Positions 26,309-36,252 of a stretch of DNA of 64,000 nucleotides are shown in pieces. The stretch's first letter is position 1. Each line of letters opens with the position of its first letter. A model generated the notes under the pieces. That model was not told the origin of the DNA. It did not search any database and saw only the letters and a program-made list of their open reading frames with translations. Where the stretch lies: assembly GCF_009741265.1 (NCBI RefSeq), contig NZ_WOWL01000001.1:1860001-1924000 (forward strand). The letters are read 5' to 3'. The DNA comes from Pseudarthrobacter sp. GA104 (GTDB taxonomy: Bacteria; Actinomycetota; Actinomycetes; Actinomycetales; Micrococcaceae). The position numbers and the translations under genes are program-made.

Positions 26309-26863
26309 CTACTCGTAGACGTGCGGGGCCAGGGTGCCCACGAAGTCCAGGTTGCGGTACTTCTCCGCGTAGTCCAGGCCGTAGCCCACCACGAACTCGT
26401 TGGGGATGTCGTAGCCGACGTACTTGACGTCGATCTCCACCTTCGCGGCAGTGGGCTTGCGGAAAGCGGTGCAGATCTCCACGGAGGCGGTGCCGCGGGA
26501 TTCCAGGTTGGTCTTGAGCCAGGACAGGGTGAGGCCGGAATCGATGATGTCCTCGACGATCAGCACGTCCTTGCCCATCAGGTCCGTGTCCAGGTCCTTC
26601 AGGATCCGGACCACTCCGGAGGACTGGGTGCCTGAGCCGTAGGAGGACACCGCCATCCAGTCCATGGAGATGTGGCTGTGCAGCGCCCGGGCCAGGTCCG
26701 CCATGACCATCACCGCACCCTTGAGCACGCCCACGATGAGGATTTCGCGGCCCTCATAGTCCTTGTCGATCTGCTCAGCCAGCTCCGTGATGCGCTGCTG
26801 GATCTGTTCCTTGGTGTAGAGAACGTGCTTGAGGTCTGCCTGGACGTCGTTTGAATCCACCAA
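26309..26863 (-). CDS. hpt: hypoxanthine phosphoribosyltransferase
   Basis: Salvages hypoxanthine and guanine to IMP and GMP using PRPP. It has 184 residues. The first strand-loop is VGVLKGAVMVMADLARAL, and the PRPP loop is VLIVEDIIDSGLTLSWL at about residues 98-114. Near the C-terminus VGYGLDYAEKYRNLDFVG contains the purine-contacting segment. It follows tilS by 27 bases, the order hpt/tilS/ftsH being typical of Gram-positive bacteria. The next gene, ftsH, is 222 bp downstream and probably has its own promoter. Confidence 0.95.
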   Translation of the reverse strand: MVDSNDVQADLKHVLYTKEQIQQRITELAEQIDKDYEGREILIVGVLKGAVMVMADLARALHSHISMDWMAVSSYGSGTQSSGVVRILKDLDTDLMGKDVLIVEDIIDSGLTLSWLKTNLESRGTASVEICTAFRKPTAAKVEIDVKYVGYDIPNEFVVGYGLDYAEKYRNLDFVGTLAPHVYE

Positions 26864-26890
26864 TGGCTCCTGTGTAGATGCGGGGTGCGA

Positions 26891-28081
26891 CTATTTTGCG
26901 GGCGGTTTTTGAGGCCGGAATACTAGCTTCCCACAGCGGGCCGCTTCGCGGGGAACGGGGTTGGCGTTATCGGTTGCGGCCTGGCCGCTTACGGTTCCCG
27001 CCGCCTCCAGCTCCGCGAGGGACAGGCGGTAGGCGCTCACCCCGCCGGGCAGCTCCACCGGCCCGGCCGAGCCCTGCCGCCGCAACAGCGCCTCCGCCGC
27101 CAAAAGGCGCTGGTATCCGGGCTGCTGCCCGCCGACGTCGGCCGCCGCCTTGGCGATGACGCGGTACCTGATGGCCGGGGCGAGGGCGCGCAAGGCCTCC
27201 TCCGGGAGGCTCACTTCGGCGCCGTCCCGTTCAACGAGCGCCGAGAACGTGGTTTCCGCCACGTCCTCAAGGTAGTCGGCGTCCAGCTGGAGGATTGAAG
27301 CGGTCCGGGCGAGGGATTCGGCGACGCCGGGGCCCAGTTTTTCCTCAAGGTGAGGGAGCACTTCCACCCGGGTACGGGAACGCGCGAAGGCCGGGTCCGA
27401 GTTGGTGGGATCATGCCAGGGCTGCAGCTGCTCCACCTCGCAGATCTCCTCCGTATCCGCCCGGCGGAGCCCCAGGAACGGCCGCAGCAGGAGTCCCCGC
27501 TCCGGCCTCATGCCGGCAAGGGAGCGCGTGCCGGAGCCGCGGGCCAGGCCAAGGAGCACCTGTTCCGCCTGGTCGTCCAGCGTGTGGCCCAGCAGGATGG
27601 CTCCGGCGCCCTGGCCGGCGGCGGCGGCTTCAAGCGCTTCATGCCGGGCCTCCCGGGCCGCTGCCTCCGGACCCATGCCGGCCGTTGCCACCGTCACGGC
27701 ACGGATCTCCACGGGCGCCAGCCCCAGGTCCCGCAGTGTCCGCGCGGTTTCCGCAGCCACGCCTGCGGACCCTTCCTGCAGCTGGTGGTCCACCACCACC
27801 GCTCCCACCGTGACCGGGTGGCCGTCCACGTGCCCGCGCCGGGCAAAGTAGGCGGCGACGGCGGCCAGCGCCAGGGAGTCCGGCCCGCCGCTGCAGGCCA
27901 CCAGGACATGCCGCGGGTAACCCGCCTGCGCCAAGGCGTCCTGGAGCGCCTTACGCGCCTTGCCGACGACGGGCGCCAGCCTCCCGGGCCGTCGTCGTCC
28001 GCTCTGGAAGCCGCTCCTCCCGCCGGTGCTGTCGCCGCCCGGGCCGCCGGATGCTGCGTCAGGTGACTCGCTGCGAGGCAA
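26891..28081 (-). CDS. tilS: tRNA(Ile)-lysidine synthase
   Basis: Modifies the wobble cytidine of tRNA-Ile(CAU) to lysidine so it reads AUA codons; essential in most bacteria. The frame gives 396 residues with the PP-loop ATPase motif ACSGGPDSLAL near residues 63-73 and the HTLDDQAEQVLLGLARGS segment typical of TilS. The C-terminal part is short, as in other actinobacteria. The start is a TTG at 28081 that follows directly on the TGA of the upstream gene; the first 35 residues are Gly/Ser-rich, so a later start is possible. Confidence 0.92.
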   Translation of the reverse strand: MPRSESPDAASGGPGGDSTGGRSGFQSGRRRPGRLAPVVGKARKALQDALAQAGYPRHVLVACSGGPDSLALAAVAAYFARRGHVDGHPVTVGAVVVDHQLQEGSAGVAAETARTLRDLGLAPVEIRAVTVATAGMGPEAAAREARHEALEAAAAGQGAGAILLGHTLDDQAEQVLLGLARGSGTRSLAGMRPERGLLLRPFLGLRRADTEEICEVEQLQPWHDPTNSDPAFARSRTRVEVLPHLEEKLGPGVAESLARTASILQLDADYLEDVAETTFSALVERDGAEVSLPEEALRALAPAIRYRVIAKAAADVGGQQPGYQRLLAAEALLRRQGSAGPVELPGGVSAYRLSLAELEAAGTVSGQAATDNANPVPREAARCGKLVFRPQKPPAK

Positions 28082-29224
28082 TCAGAGTCCCATCCGGTCA
28101 AGCCACAACTTGGCGTCGTGGATCTCCGGCTCGGTGGGCAGGTGGTCTGCGGACTCCCACACCTTGTTAAAGCCTTCCATGCCGGCCACATCCACCACGG
28201 CCCGCACAAACCTGGCGCCGTCCGAGTATTGGCGCATTTTGGCGTCCAGGCCAAGGAGGCTGCGGATGAACTTTTCGATCACGCCGCGGTCCTTGCCGCG
28301 GTCGTTGAACCGCTGCCGGATGGTCTTTACGGACGGGATGATGCTGGCGTCCACGGCATCCATCACCACGTTCGCGTGGCCTTCGAGGAGGCTCATCACG
28401 GCGGTGAGGTGGGAGATGGCCGCCTTTTCCTCCGGGTCCTGGAGGAGGTCCAGGATGGCACCGCGGCCGGGGGTGTTTCCGGAGGCGGTGCGGTCCTTGA
28501 GGGAGCGTGCGGCGGCGGTGGCCCGCTCCATCAGGGAGTCGACGTTGCCCAGCAGGTGAACGCTGAGTTCGTCGATCTGCTCAAGCATGTGGTGCCGCAG
28601 CCAGGGGGCGGCTGCGAACTGCACGCGGTGGGTCTGCTCGTGCAGGCACACCCAGAGGCGGAAATCCTCAGGGGCGACGTTGAGTTCGCGCTCCACGGCC
28701 ACGATGTTCGGGGCAACAAGGAGGAGCCTGCCGCCGGCAGGGGCGGTGGAGCCTTCCGCGAGTGCGGCGAAGGGATCGTACTGCCCCAGGACCTTGCTGG
28801 CCAGGAATGCCAGGACGGCGCCGAGCTGGCTCCCGGTGATGGCCCCGCTGACGCTGGCGGCGCCGGGGCTCAGCGTGCCGCGCCGGCTTTCCAGCATCTT
28901 TTCCACGGCAGGCTTGAGCATCACCGCGAAGCTCTGCGTGTTTGCCTTGGCCCATGACGCCCGGTCCACCACCAGCACGGAGGAGTCCCGGAGGTCGCGT
29001 GCCGCCTCCAGCCCGGTGATCTGGTGGACGTGCTCAACGGACACATCCGCCAGGCGGCGCAGGCTGTCCACGGCCTCACCCATGGCGGCCTCGCTGAGCA
29101 CGGGCCCGGCCGGGGCCAGGCGTGCGGCGGTGGAGGCGGCGAGGTCCCAGTTGATCAAGGACTGTGCCGTGGCGGACAACGTCTGGGTTGACGACTCGCG
29201 TGCAGTGGGCTCCATGGTTCCCAT
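28082..29224 (-). CDS. zinc-dependent metalloprotease-like protein (DUF2342)
   Basis: A 380-residue protein of the actinobacterial zinc-dependent metalloprotease family (DUF2342, also labelled coenzyme F420 biosynthesis-associated). The metal motif HEQTH occurs in LWVCLHEQTHRVQF near residue 197, and a second conserved acid in SLLEGHANVVMDAVD near 290. LLVAPNIVAVERELNV precedes the metal site. It sits upstream of tilS, its usual place in actinobacteria. The substrate is unknown. ATGs at 29224 and 29215 are both possible starts. A 14-bp palindrome lies just upstream. Confidence 0.85.
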   Translation of the reverse strand: MGTMEPTARESSTQTLSATAQSLINWDLAASTAARLAPAGPVLSEAAMGEAVDSLRRLADVSVEHVHQITGLEAARDLRDSSVLVVDRASWAKANTQSFAVMLKPAVEKMLESRRGTLSPGAASVSGAITGSQLGAVLAFLASKVLGQYDPFAALAEGSTAPAGGRLLLVAPNIVAVERELNVAPEDFRLWVCLHEQTHRVQFAAAPWLRHHMLEQIDELSVHLLGNVDSLMERATAAARSLKDRTASGNTPGRGAILDLLQDPEEKAAISHLTAVMSLLEGHANVVMDAVDASIIPSVKTIRQRFNDRGKDRGVIEKFIRSLLGLDAKMRQYSDGARFVRAVVDVAGMEGFNKVWESADHLPTEPEIHDAKLWLDRMGL

Positions 29225-29229
29225 CAGAA

Positions 29230-29243
29230 CACAGCATGCTGTG
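29230..29243. repeat. 14-bp perfect palindrome CACAGCATGCTGTG
   Basis: A perfect inverted repeat only 5 bases upstream of the metalloprotease start codon. It could be an operator or part of a promoter: CATGCT in its centre stands 8 bases before the ATG in the minus orientation. No regulator can be assigned. Confidence 0.4.
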
Positions 29244-29358
29244 GATAGTCCTTAAGTTCGCTGACCGGCGAACCCTTCGGGGCACCCGGCCGGCCACGGA
29301 CGCACTTGCACAGGCGATTCACAGGATGCGGAAAGCGCGCCGCGAATCCTACTTGCTG

Positions 29359-30909
29359 CTACCGGCAGCCGCAGCCTGCGAGCGCGGTGGCGGCGCGGTC
29401 CAGGGCTTCCTTGTTGCCCGCAGCCCCGGGGGTGAGCCCGTTGCCGATGAAGGAAAAGACCAGCAGCCTGCCGTCCGCGTCAACCACATAGCCGCTCAAT
29501 GCGAGCACTGTGTTCAGCGTGCCGGTCTTGGCCCGCACCAGCCCGGCGCCGCCGGCAGTGGCGTCGCCGCCGTAGCGGGTGTCCAGGGTTCCGGTCAGGC
29601 CGGCCACCGGGAATCCGTCCAGAGCGGCCCGCAGCCTGGGGTCCGTGCCCGAGGTGATGGCCCGCACCGCCTCGGTAAACTGCCGGGCCGAGACCTGGTT
29701 GCCCATGGCCAGTCCACAGACGTCCACCAGCTTCAGGGCATCCGTGGCGAGGCCGGCTGCGGAGAGCTGCGCACGGACTGCCGCCGTGGCGCCGTCGTTG
29801 CTGCCGGGCAGCCCGTCCGCCAGTGCCGTGAGCCGGCCCAATGCTTCCGCCAGGTAGTTGTCAGAGTCCTGCAGCATCACGTCCACCTGTTCGGCCACGG
29901 TGGCGGACTGCACCTCCGCCAGCAGCCTCGGTTCACTGGAATCCTCCCCGGGAGCGGCCGTTGCCGCCGCGCGGGCTGCCGCGGCGCCTGCTCCCGCCGG
30001 CTGGGGTGAACGTTCGACGGCGGCTGCCACAGTGAGTCCCGCGGCGGCGCCTGCCGTCCGCAGCCGGGCCGCAAACTCCTCGGCGGCAGCCATGGCGGAG
30101 TCCTGCGGGCGTGCACCGGTGGTGACAGCGGGATCGTACCGGGCTGAGTTCAGGGCCAGGGGGAACAAGGGTGCCACTTCGCCGGCGGCCACATCCCCGC
30201 TGTCCCAGGCCGGGTTCAGCGCGGGTCCGGAGAAAAGGGAGTCGTCCACGAGGACCTTGAGCTCCCCCGCCGCGCCGTCAGCCTTCAGCGCCTCCACCGT
30301 GCCGGCAGCCAGGGATGCCAGGCCGGCGCGTCCCATTGCCCGTTCGGGGTTCGACTCGCCAGGCCCCAGGAGCACGTCCCCGCCGCCCACCAGCACCACC
30401 TGCCCGGGCACCGGCCCGGCAACAACAGTTGTGCTGAAACGGCGCCCGGGCCCCAGGGACCGCAGGGCGGCGACGGCAGTGAGCAGTTTCATGTTGGACG
30501 CCGGAACGCGGCCTTCCGATCCGCCGCGGTCAAACAGGACCTCGCCGGTCAGCGCATCCTGGACCAGCGCGGTGAACGTTCCGCCGCCGTCGGCCTTTAA
30601 CAGCGGATCCAGCTGCGCCGTGACGGCGGCCCGGGCCGGGACGTCCGCCGAAGGGTCGAGTGTGGCCAGGCCCGGCCGGGCAGAGAGCGTGGCGGGAGCC
30701 TGCTGCCATGCGGGCGCGGGCGGAGCGGGGGCAGGGGCCTCGGGACCCAGGAAGCCGGGGGCCACCAGCAGGGCCGCCGGGACGGAAAGGGCAACCAGGA
30801 GGGCCGCCAGCAGGACCAGCAGCCAGGACCTCCGCAGCCCGGTGATGCCCCTCAGCGCTGCCTGCCGGACACGGCCGTACTGCCGGTCCGTGCCGATTGT
30901 CTTGGTCAT
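29359..30909 (-). CDS. dacB: D-alanyl-D-alanine carboxypeptidase/endopeptidase (PBP4 class, S13)
   Basis: Trims peptidoglycan stem peptides or cross-links outside the membrane. It has 516 residues from the ATG at 30909. A basic N-terminus precedes a helix at about 28-50, a signal anchor or signal peptide, followed by an Ala/Pro linker. The three serine-acyltransferase motifs are present: SNMK with nucleophile Ser138, SDN near residue 353, and KTG near 470. ASNMKLLTAVAALRSLG is typical of class C PBPs. Another in-frame GTG 36 bases upstream is possible. It is divergent from ppa. Confidence 0.92.
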   Translation of the reverse strand: MTKTIGTDRQYGRVRQAALRGITGLRRSWLLVLLAALLVALSVPAALLVAPGFLGPEAPAPAPPAPAWQQAPATLSARPGLATLDPSADVPARAAVTAQLDPLLKADGGGTFTALVQDALTGEVLFDRGGSEGRVPASNMKLLTAVAALRSLGPGRRFSTTVVAGPVPGQVVLVGGGDVLLGPGESNPERAMGRAGLASLAAGTVEALKADGAAGELKVLVDDSLFSGPALNPAWDSGDVAAGEVAPLFPLALNSARYDPAVTTGARPQDSAMAAAEEFAARLRTAGAAAGLTVAAAVERSPQPAGAGAAAARAAATAAPGEDSSEPRLLAEVQSATVAEQVDVMLQDSDNYLAEALGRLTALADGLPGSNDGATAAVRAQLSAAGLATDALKLVDVCGLAMGNQVSARQFTEAVRAITSGTDPRLRAALDGFPVAGLTGTLDTRYGGDATAGGAGLVRAKTGTLNTVLALSGYVVDADGRLLVFSFIGNGLTPGAAGNKEALDRAATALAGCGCR

Positions 30910-31063
30910 GCTGGTGCCGGTCCTCAAGTCCTGAAATTTCCCCACAAGTTCCTGATTCCAGGGCCTCTCGCTATATCCTCAATAATAGTCGGCGGCACCG
31001 ACAGTGCTTTTTGTTGCCCGTCAGAAGTGCCGCGAACCCCCTGCAATTGCCGAGGAGCATTCC

Positions 31064-31552
31064 ATGAAGCATGACGTGACCATCGAGATCCCCAAGGGAT
31101 CACGCGTCAAGTATGAAGTTGACCACGAGACCGGCCGCGTCCGCCTGGACCGCGTCCTCTTCACCTCCATGCAGTACCCCACGCACTACGGATACTTCGA
31201 GAACACCCTCGGCGAGGATGGCGACCCGTTGGATGCGCTGGTGCTGCTGCAGGACTTCGACCTGCACCCGGGCGTCATCGTTGAGTCCCGCCCCATCGGC
31301 GTCTTCAACATGACGGACGACGGCGGCGGAGACGCCAAGATCCTCTGCGTGCCGGTGGACGCCCGCTTCGACCACATCCAGGAGGTCAGCGACGTCAACG
31401 ACTTCCTGATCAAGGAGATCGAGCACTTCTTCACCCGCTACAAGGACCTGGAGCCGGGCAAGTGGGTCAAGGCCGAGGGCTGGGGCGACCGCGCTGCCGC
31501 CGAGGCCGAGCTGGAAGCTTCCATCAAGCGTTACGTGCCCACCAAGCACTGA
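31064..31552 (+). CDS. ppa: inorganic pyrophosphatase
   Basis: Family I soluble pyrophosphatase, 162 residues, hydrolysing PPi from biosynthetic reactions. The metal-binding signature DGDPLDALV is at about residues 52-60, after [23 protein letters not shown] and [15 protein letters not shown] are further family marks. The start is the ATG at 31064 after CGAGGAG; an earlier in-frame start at 31004 has no support. It is divergent from dacB and followed by a long composite hairpin. Confidence 0.97.
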   Translation: MKHDVTIEIPKGSRVKYEVDHETGRVRLDRVLFTSMQYPTHYGYFENTLGEDGDPLDALVLLQDFDLHPGVIVESRPIGVFNMTDDGGGDAKILCVPVDARFDHIQEVSDVNDFLIKEIEHFFTRYKDLEPGKWVKAEGWGDRAAAEAELEASIKRYVPTKH

Positions 31553-31562
31553 TTTCCTGAAG

Positions 31563-31625
31563 CAACGCGGGGTCACTCCGCGCCGAATTCTTCGCCAGAA
31601 TTGGGCCGGAAGTGACCCCGCGTTG
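31563..31625. terminator. long composite hairpin after ppa, candidate terminator
   Basis: Arms at 31563-31577 and 31611-31625 are perfectly complementary (CAACGCGGGGTCACT and its reverse complement). The 33-base loop contains a second stem, AATTCT-TCGCC-AGAATT. It begins 10 bases after the ppa stop and ends before the esterase gene. A short GGTTT follows rather than a strong T tract. It is likely a terminator or a dispersed palindromic repeat. Confidence 0.6.
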
Positions 31626-31642
31626 TGGTTTAAGGTGAATTG

Positions 31643-32968
31643 GTGAGCTCAGCGCCAGTCTTCAACCCGCCCTGCGGTCCTGTCACCGGCTGGCGGGACG
31701 GGGACGTCGTCCGCGCAACCGGGATCCCTTACGCCACCGCCGGACGTTTCCAGCCTCCCGCCCCGGCGCCTGGCTGGACGGTTCCGTTTGCCGCCACCTC
31801 CCCCGCGCCCGCCTGCCCGCAGGGGCCGGTGCCGTTCCTCGATGACGTCCTGGGCACCCGCTACGGGGAGCTGCCGGGGAGCGAGGACTGCCAGAACCTC
31901 TCTATCACCATGCCCGCCGGCGTTGCCTCCGGCGAACAGCTCCCCGTGATGGTCTGGATCCACGGCGGCTCCTACACCACCGGTTCGGGCGACCTCGCCA
32001 TCTTCGACCCCGCGGCGCTGGTGTCCGAGAACCGGGTGGTGGTGGTCTCTGTGACGTACCGCCTGGGGCTGTTCGGCTTCCTGGCGACCCGCACCGGCCG
32101 GCCGGGGAACCTGGGCCTCCTGGACCAGCTCGAGGCATTCCGGTGGGTGCAGCGGAACATTGCCGCGTTCGGCGGCGACCCGGGCCGGGTGACGGCCTTC
32201 GGCCAGTCGGCCGGAGGTGACGCGATCGCGCACCTCATGGCCACAGCCGAAGCACCGTCCCTCTTCCAGCGGGCCATCATCCAAAGCGCCCCGCTGGGAA
32301 TCTCCCGCGGCAGGGCGAAAATGAACCATGCCATGGGCATCGTTGCCGAGGCCGTGGACGAGGACACCCCCGCCATGGACATCGTTGAGCGGGAGGACCA
32401 CGTTGCCCAGGTAGCCCGGAAATTCGGCATGCTGGCCGCCATGCCTTTCGGAACCCAGTATGGCCACGCGCCGCTGCCGGCGGAGCCGGATATTGAAGCC
32501 GCCTGGAACCGCGCCGCGCCCGGCGTTGAGGTGCTGATCGGGCATACGTCCGAGGAAGCACGGCTGTTCCTGCCCCGCAGCCCCTACCTCAGCCGGCTGG
32601 CGCGCGTCCCGCTGGTGGGGTCTGCCGCCGTCCGCGCCATTGACTGGGTGGTCACCGAGACCGTCTATGCGAAGGCGGCGCGGAGGTTCGCCCGGCGCCA
32701 TGCCCGGGCTGGCGGGAAGGCCCACCGCTACGTCCTGAGCTGGCATGCCCCGGGAAACATCTTCGGCGCTGCCCACACTGTTGACCTCCCGCTGCTTTTC
32801 GGCAACCGGAACACGTGGGACGGCGTGGGCCTGATTGCCGGCGCCAGCTGGGATGAGGTCAACGCGGCAGGACGCGAGCTGCGGGCGCTCTGGGCACGGT
32901 TCGCCCGCGGCGATGACCTCGGCAACCACGGCACCATCCCGGGAACGCTGCGCTACCGGGCAGCGTGA
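31643..32968 (+). CDS. type B carboxylesterase
   Basis: A 441-residue serine esterase of the carboxylesterase/para-nitrobenzyl esterase family, with no signal peptide. The oxyanion loop VWIHGGSYTTGSG is near residue 106-118, and the nucleophile elbow FGQSAGGD puts the catalytic Ser at about 189. GNLGLLDQLEAFRWVQRNI precedes it as usual. It is shorter than typical family members (about 490-520), with a compact C-terminal half. TTG at 31640 and GTG at 31643 are adjacent candidate starts; GTG with AAGGTG upstream is preferred. The next gene starts at or just after its stop. Confidence 0.87.
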   Translation: MSSAPVFNPPCGPVTGWRDGDVVRATGIPYATAGRFQPPAPAPGWTVPFAATSPAPACPQGPVPFLDDVLGTRYGELPGSEDCQNLSITMPAGVASGEQLPVMVWIHGGSYTTGSGDLAIFDPAALVSENRVVVVSVTYRLGLFGFLATRTGRPGNLGLLDQLEAFRWVQRNIAAFGGDPGRVTAFGQSAGGDAIAHLMATAEAPSLFQRAIIQSAPLGISRGRAKMNHAMGIVAEAVDEDTPAMDIVEREDHVAQVARKFGMLAAMPFGTQYGHAPLPAEPDIEAAWNRAAPGVEVLIGHTSEEARLFLPRSPYLSRLARVPLVGSAAVRAIDWVVTETVYAKAARRFARRHARAGGKAHRYVLSWHAPGNIFGAAHTVDLPLLFGNRNTWDGVGLIAGASWDEVNAAGRELRALWARFARGDDLGNHGTIPGTLRYRAA

Positions 32969-32976
32969 GGGTTCCG

Positions 32977-33729
32977 ATGCGGACTTTAGGCGTCGACCTG
33001 GCCGCCGCCACCAGGAAAACCGCCGTGGCGGTCCTCGAATGGGGCAAGGATTCCGCCGGCCTGGTGCACCTGGCGCTGGATGTGGGCGACCAGGAGATCG
33101 TGGAACTGTTTGGCGGCGCCGCCATGACGGGGATCGACTGCCCGGTGGGGTGGCCTCGGGCCCTGATCCCGTTCCTCACGGGGCACCTTGCCTTCGACGC
33201 CGACCCCGTGCTTGCGCATGACGGCATCGAAGGCCGGCGGCTGCTTGCCTACCGTGACACGGACAGGTTCGTCACCCGCCGCACCGGACTGATCCCCCTC
33301 AGCGTCTCCGCGGACCGGCTGGCGCACCCGGCCATGCGGTGCGCGGTGATCCAGGCAAAGATCGCGGCGCTCCACGGCCCCCAGCCCAGGGACGGATCGG
33401 GACGCCTCGCGGAGGTCTATCCGGCTGCTTCCCTGAAACTGTGGGGACTGGTCGCCCGCGGCTACAAAGGACGGGGGACCCCGGAAACCGAGCGGCTTTC
33501 CATGCTCCTCGCGAACCTGCGGCAGCAGGCCCCCTGGCTGGACCTGGCCGGGCAGGAGGACAGGCTTGCAGCCTCGGACGACCTGTTCGACGCCGTCGTC
33601 GCATCCCTCACCGCCCGCGCGGCCGCCGTCGGGCTTACCGCGCCCCCTGACGGCGCGCACGCCGCAGCCGCCCTCGACGAGGGGTGGATCCACCTGCCCT
33701 CCTGCGGGCTGGCGGAACTCGTCAGCTAG
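32977..33729 (+). CDS. DUF429 protein (RNase H-fold, predicted nuclease)
   Basis: A 250-residue protein of the DUF429 family. It begins with the RNase H-like strand [32 protein letters not shown] near residue 50 supplies the second conserved Asp, RFVTRRTG follows, and [13 protein letters not shown] near 150 is the family's acidic motif. A nuclease activity has been predicted for this family but not shown here. A GTG at 32965 would give an ATGA-type overlap with the esterase; the ATG at 32977 has a better GAGGG site. Its last 8 bases overlap the convergent phosphoketolase gene. Confidence 0.8.
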   Translation: MRTLGVDLAAATRKTAVAVLEWGKDSAGLVHLALDVGDQEIVELFGGAAMTGIDCPVGWPRALIPFLTGHLAFDADPVLAHDGIEGRRLLAYRDTDRFVTRRTGLIPLSVSADRLAHPAMRCAVIQAKIAALHGPQPRDGSGRLAEVYPAASLKLWGLVARGYKGRGTPETERLSMLLANLRQQAPWLDLAGQEDRLAASDDLFDAVVASLTARAAAVGLTAPPDGAHAAAALDEGWIHLPSCGLAELVS

Positions 33730-36178
33730 CGGGACCCACGCCGCCAAGGGTCCAGTTGCGGATCTCCTCCGGGTCCTCCCCGTGCAGCCGGGTGTGTTCC
33801 CGGGCCCTCATCCGCCGGTCCTGGAGGTGCTGCCGGAGGAGGGAATGCCTCTCGGCCAGCCCGGGCACGCGGTCGATCGCGTCGATGGCCAGCTGGAACC
33901 GGTCGATCCCGTTCAGCATGGCCATGTCGAACGGCGTGGTGGTGGTCCCCTCTTCCTTGTAGCCGCGCACGTGCAGGCCGTCCTGGTTGGAGCGGCGGTA
34001 GGCAAGCCGGTGGATCAGCGCGGGGTAGCCGTGGTAGGCGAAGATGATGGGCTTGTCCGCCGTGAAGATCCCGTCGAAATCCCGGGCCGGAAGCCCGTGC
34101 GGGTGCTCGCTCACGTCCTGCAGCCGCATCAGGTCCACCACGTTGACCACCCGGACCTTCAGTCCGGGCGCGCCTTCCCGGAGCAGTTCGGCTGCCGCAA
34201 CGGTCTCCACGGTGGGCACGTCACCCGCGCAGGCCATCACGACGTCGGGCTCCTCGCCGGGCACCTCGGACCCCGCGAACGCCCAGATCCCCAGCCCCCG
34301 GCGGCAGTGGTTGGCGGCGTCGGCGGGGCCCAGCCAGGTGGGCGAGGGCTGCTTTCCGCTGACCACAATGTTCACGTAGTCGGTGGAGGCCAGGCATTGG
34401 TCCATGACGTACAGCAGGGTGTTGGCGTCCGGCGGCAGGTATACCCGGATGACCTCCGCCTTCTTGTTCACGGCATGGTCAATAAAGCCCGGGTCCTGGT
34501 GCGAGAAGCCGTTGTGGTCCTGCTGCCACACGTGGGAGGACAGCAGGTAGTTCAGCGATGCCACCGGCTGGCGCCACGGCAGCTGCCGGTGCACCTTCAG
34601 CCACTTGGCATGCTGGTTGAACATGGAGTCGACGATGTGGATGAAGGCCTCGTAACAGTTGAAGACCCCGTGGCGTCCGGTCAGGAGGTACCCTTCCAGC
34701 CAACCCTGGCACAGGTGTTCGCTGAGCACCTCCATCACGCGGCCGGACCGCGCAAGGTGCTCGTCGGCGTCGTCAATCCTGTACTGCCATACTTTGTCCG
34801 TGACCTCGTAGACGTCCTGCAGCCGGTTGGAGGCGGTCTCGTCCGGGCCAAAGAGCCGGAACGTTTCCATGTTCCGCGAGATAACGTCCCGCATCCACGA
34901 GCCCAGCGTGACCATCGGGCTGACGCGCCCGGTCCCCGGCTCCGGGACCTCGACGGCGTAGTCCCGGTAGGCAGGCAGCCTTAGCGCCTTCCGCAGCAGT
35001 CCGCCGTTGGCGTGCGGTGTTGCGCTCATCCGGAAAGCGCCCGCGGGCGCGGCCTCGGCGACCTCGGGCCGGAGCCTGCCGTCGCCGTCGAACAGCTCCT
35101 CGGGGCGGTAGGACTGCAGCCACCCTTCCAGCTGCTTCAGGTGCTCCCCGTTGGTGCGGACTTCGGAGAGCGGGACCTGGTGGCTGCGCCACGTCCCCTC
35201 AACCTGCAGCCCGTCCACTACGCGCGGTCCGGTCCAGCCTTTCGGCGAGCGCAGCACGATCATGGGCCAGCGGGCAGCGGCATCCGCCCCGTCCTGTCCG
35301 GCCCGGGGAGACCGCCGTGAGTCCTGGATGGCGCGGATGCCGGCCATGCAGCGTTCCAGCGCATCCGCGAAGTCGCGGTGCGCCTGCTCCGTGTTGTCCG
35401 GGTCTTCCACTGTCACGAAGTAGGGCTCATGCCCGTAACCGCGCAGCAACTGCTGCAGCTGCTCTTCGGGCATCCGGGCCAGGATGGTGGGGTTGGCGAT
35501 TTTGTACCCGTTCAGGTGCAGGATGGGCAGCACCGCGCCGTCAGTGGCCGGGTCCAGGAAGTTGTGGGAGTGCCAGCTGGCGGCCAGCGGGCCGGTTTCC
35601 GCTTCGCCGTCACCAATCACGACGGCGGTGACCAGCTGGGGGTTGTCAAGGACCGAGCCGTACGCGTGGGCGAGGGAATACCCGAGTTCGCCGCCCTCGC
35701 TGATGGAGCCGGGGCTTTCCGGTGCCGCGTGGCTGGGGATGCCGCCCGGGTAGGAAAACTGGCGGAAGAGTTCGGCCATGCCGTCGCCATCGTTGCCCAC
35801 GTGGCCGTAGATCTCGGAGTAGGTGCCTTCCAGCCAGGCATTGGCGACGACGGCGGGGCCGCCGTGGCCGGGACCCGCCACAAAAAGCATCTCGGCGGAG
35901 TCGCGGCGGATGATGCGGTTGAGGTGGGCATAGACGAAGTTCAGCCCGGGGGTGGTGCCCCAGTGGCCCAGCAGCCGGGATTTGGTGTGTTCGGCCTGCA
36001 GCGGTTCGCGCAGGAGCGGGTTGGAGCGGAGATAGATCTGTCCGACGGAAAGGTAGTTGGCGGCGCGCCACCAGCGGTCCACAAGTTCAAGTTCGCCCTG
36101 CCCCATGCTGCCGGCCATAACCATCCTCACGTCGCGTTCGCCCACCCTTTGATCCGCCAGGTGCAGCCGTTCCCCCAT
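33722..36178 (-). CDS. xfp: xylulose-5-phosphate/fructose-6-phosphate phosphoketolase
   Basis: TPP enzyme that splits xylulose 5-phosphate (and usually fructose 6-phosphate) with phosphate into acetyl phosphate and an aldose phosphate. It has 818 residues, near family length. Motifs: [19 protein letters not shown] and [17 protein letters not shown] in the first domain, then the TPP/metal segment [20 protein letters not shown] and [36 protein letters not shown] opens the middle region, and [17 protein letters not shown] lies near the C-terminus. The ATG at 36178 was chosen; others at 36121 and nearby are possible. No acetate kinase or phosphotransacetylase gene is in the window. Confidence 0.95.
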   Translation of the reverse strand: MGERLHLADQRVGERDVRMVMAGSMGQGELELVDRWWRAANYLSVGQIYLRSNPLLREPLQAEHTKSRLLGHWGTTPGLNFVYAHLNRIIRRDSAEMLFVAGPGHGGPAVVANAWLEGTYSEIYGHVGNDGDGMAELFRQFSYPGGIPSHAAPESPGSISEGGELGYSLAHAYGSVLDNPQLVTAVVIGDGEAETGPLAASWHSHNFLDPATDGAVLPILHLNGYKIANPTILARMPEEQLQQLLRGYGHEPYFVTVEDPDNTEQAHRDFADALERCMAGIRAIQDSRRSPRAGQDGADAAARWPMIVLRSPKGWTGPRVVDGLQVEGTWRSHQVPLSEVRTNGEHLKQLEGWLQSYRPEELFDGDGRLRPEVAEAAPAGAFRMSATPHANGGLLRKALRLPAYRDYAVEVPEPGTGRVSPMVTLGSWMRDVISRNMETFRLFGPDETASNRLQDVYEVTDKVWQYRIDDADEHLARSGRVMEVLSEHLCQGWLEGYLLTGRHGVFNCYEAFIHIVDSMFNQHAKWLKVHRQLPWRQPVASLNYLLSSHVWQQDHNGFSHQDPGFIDHAVNKKAEVIRVYLPPDANTLLYVMDQCLASTDYVNIVVSGKQPSPTWLGPADAANHCRRGLGIWAFAGSEVPGEEPDVVMACAGDVPTVETVAAAELLREGAPGLKVRVVNVVDLMRLQDVSEHPHGLPARDFDGIFTADKPIIFAYHGYPALIHRLAYRRSNQDGLHVRGYKEEGTTTTPFDMAMLNGIDRFQLAIDAIDRVPGLAERHSLLRQHLQDRRMRAREHTRLHGEDPEEIRNWTLGGVGPAS

Positions 36179-36252
36179 CGCACCAGATGGGCCAGTCCGA
36201 GGCAACCCCGCTTGCCTTGGCGCTGCTACCTGCAGGTAGTCTTTGGATTCAG

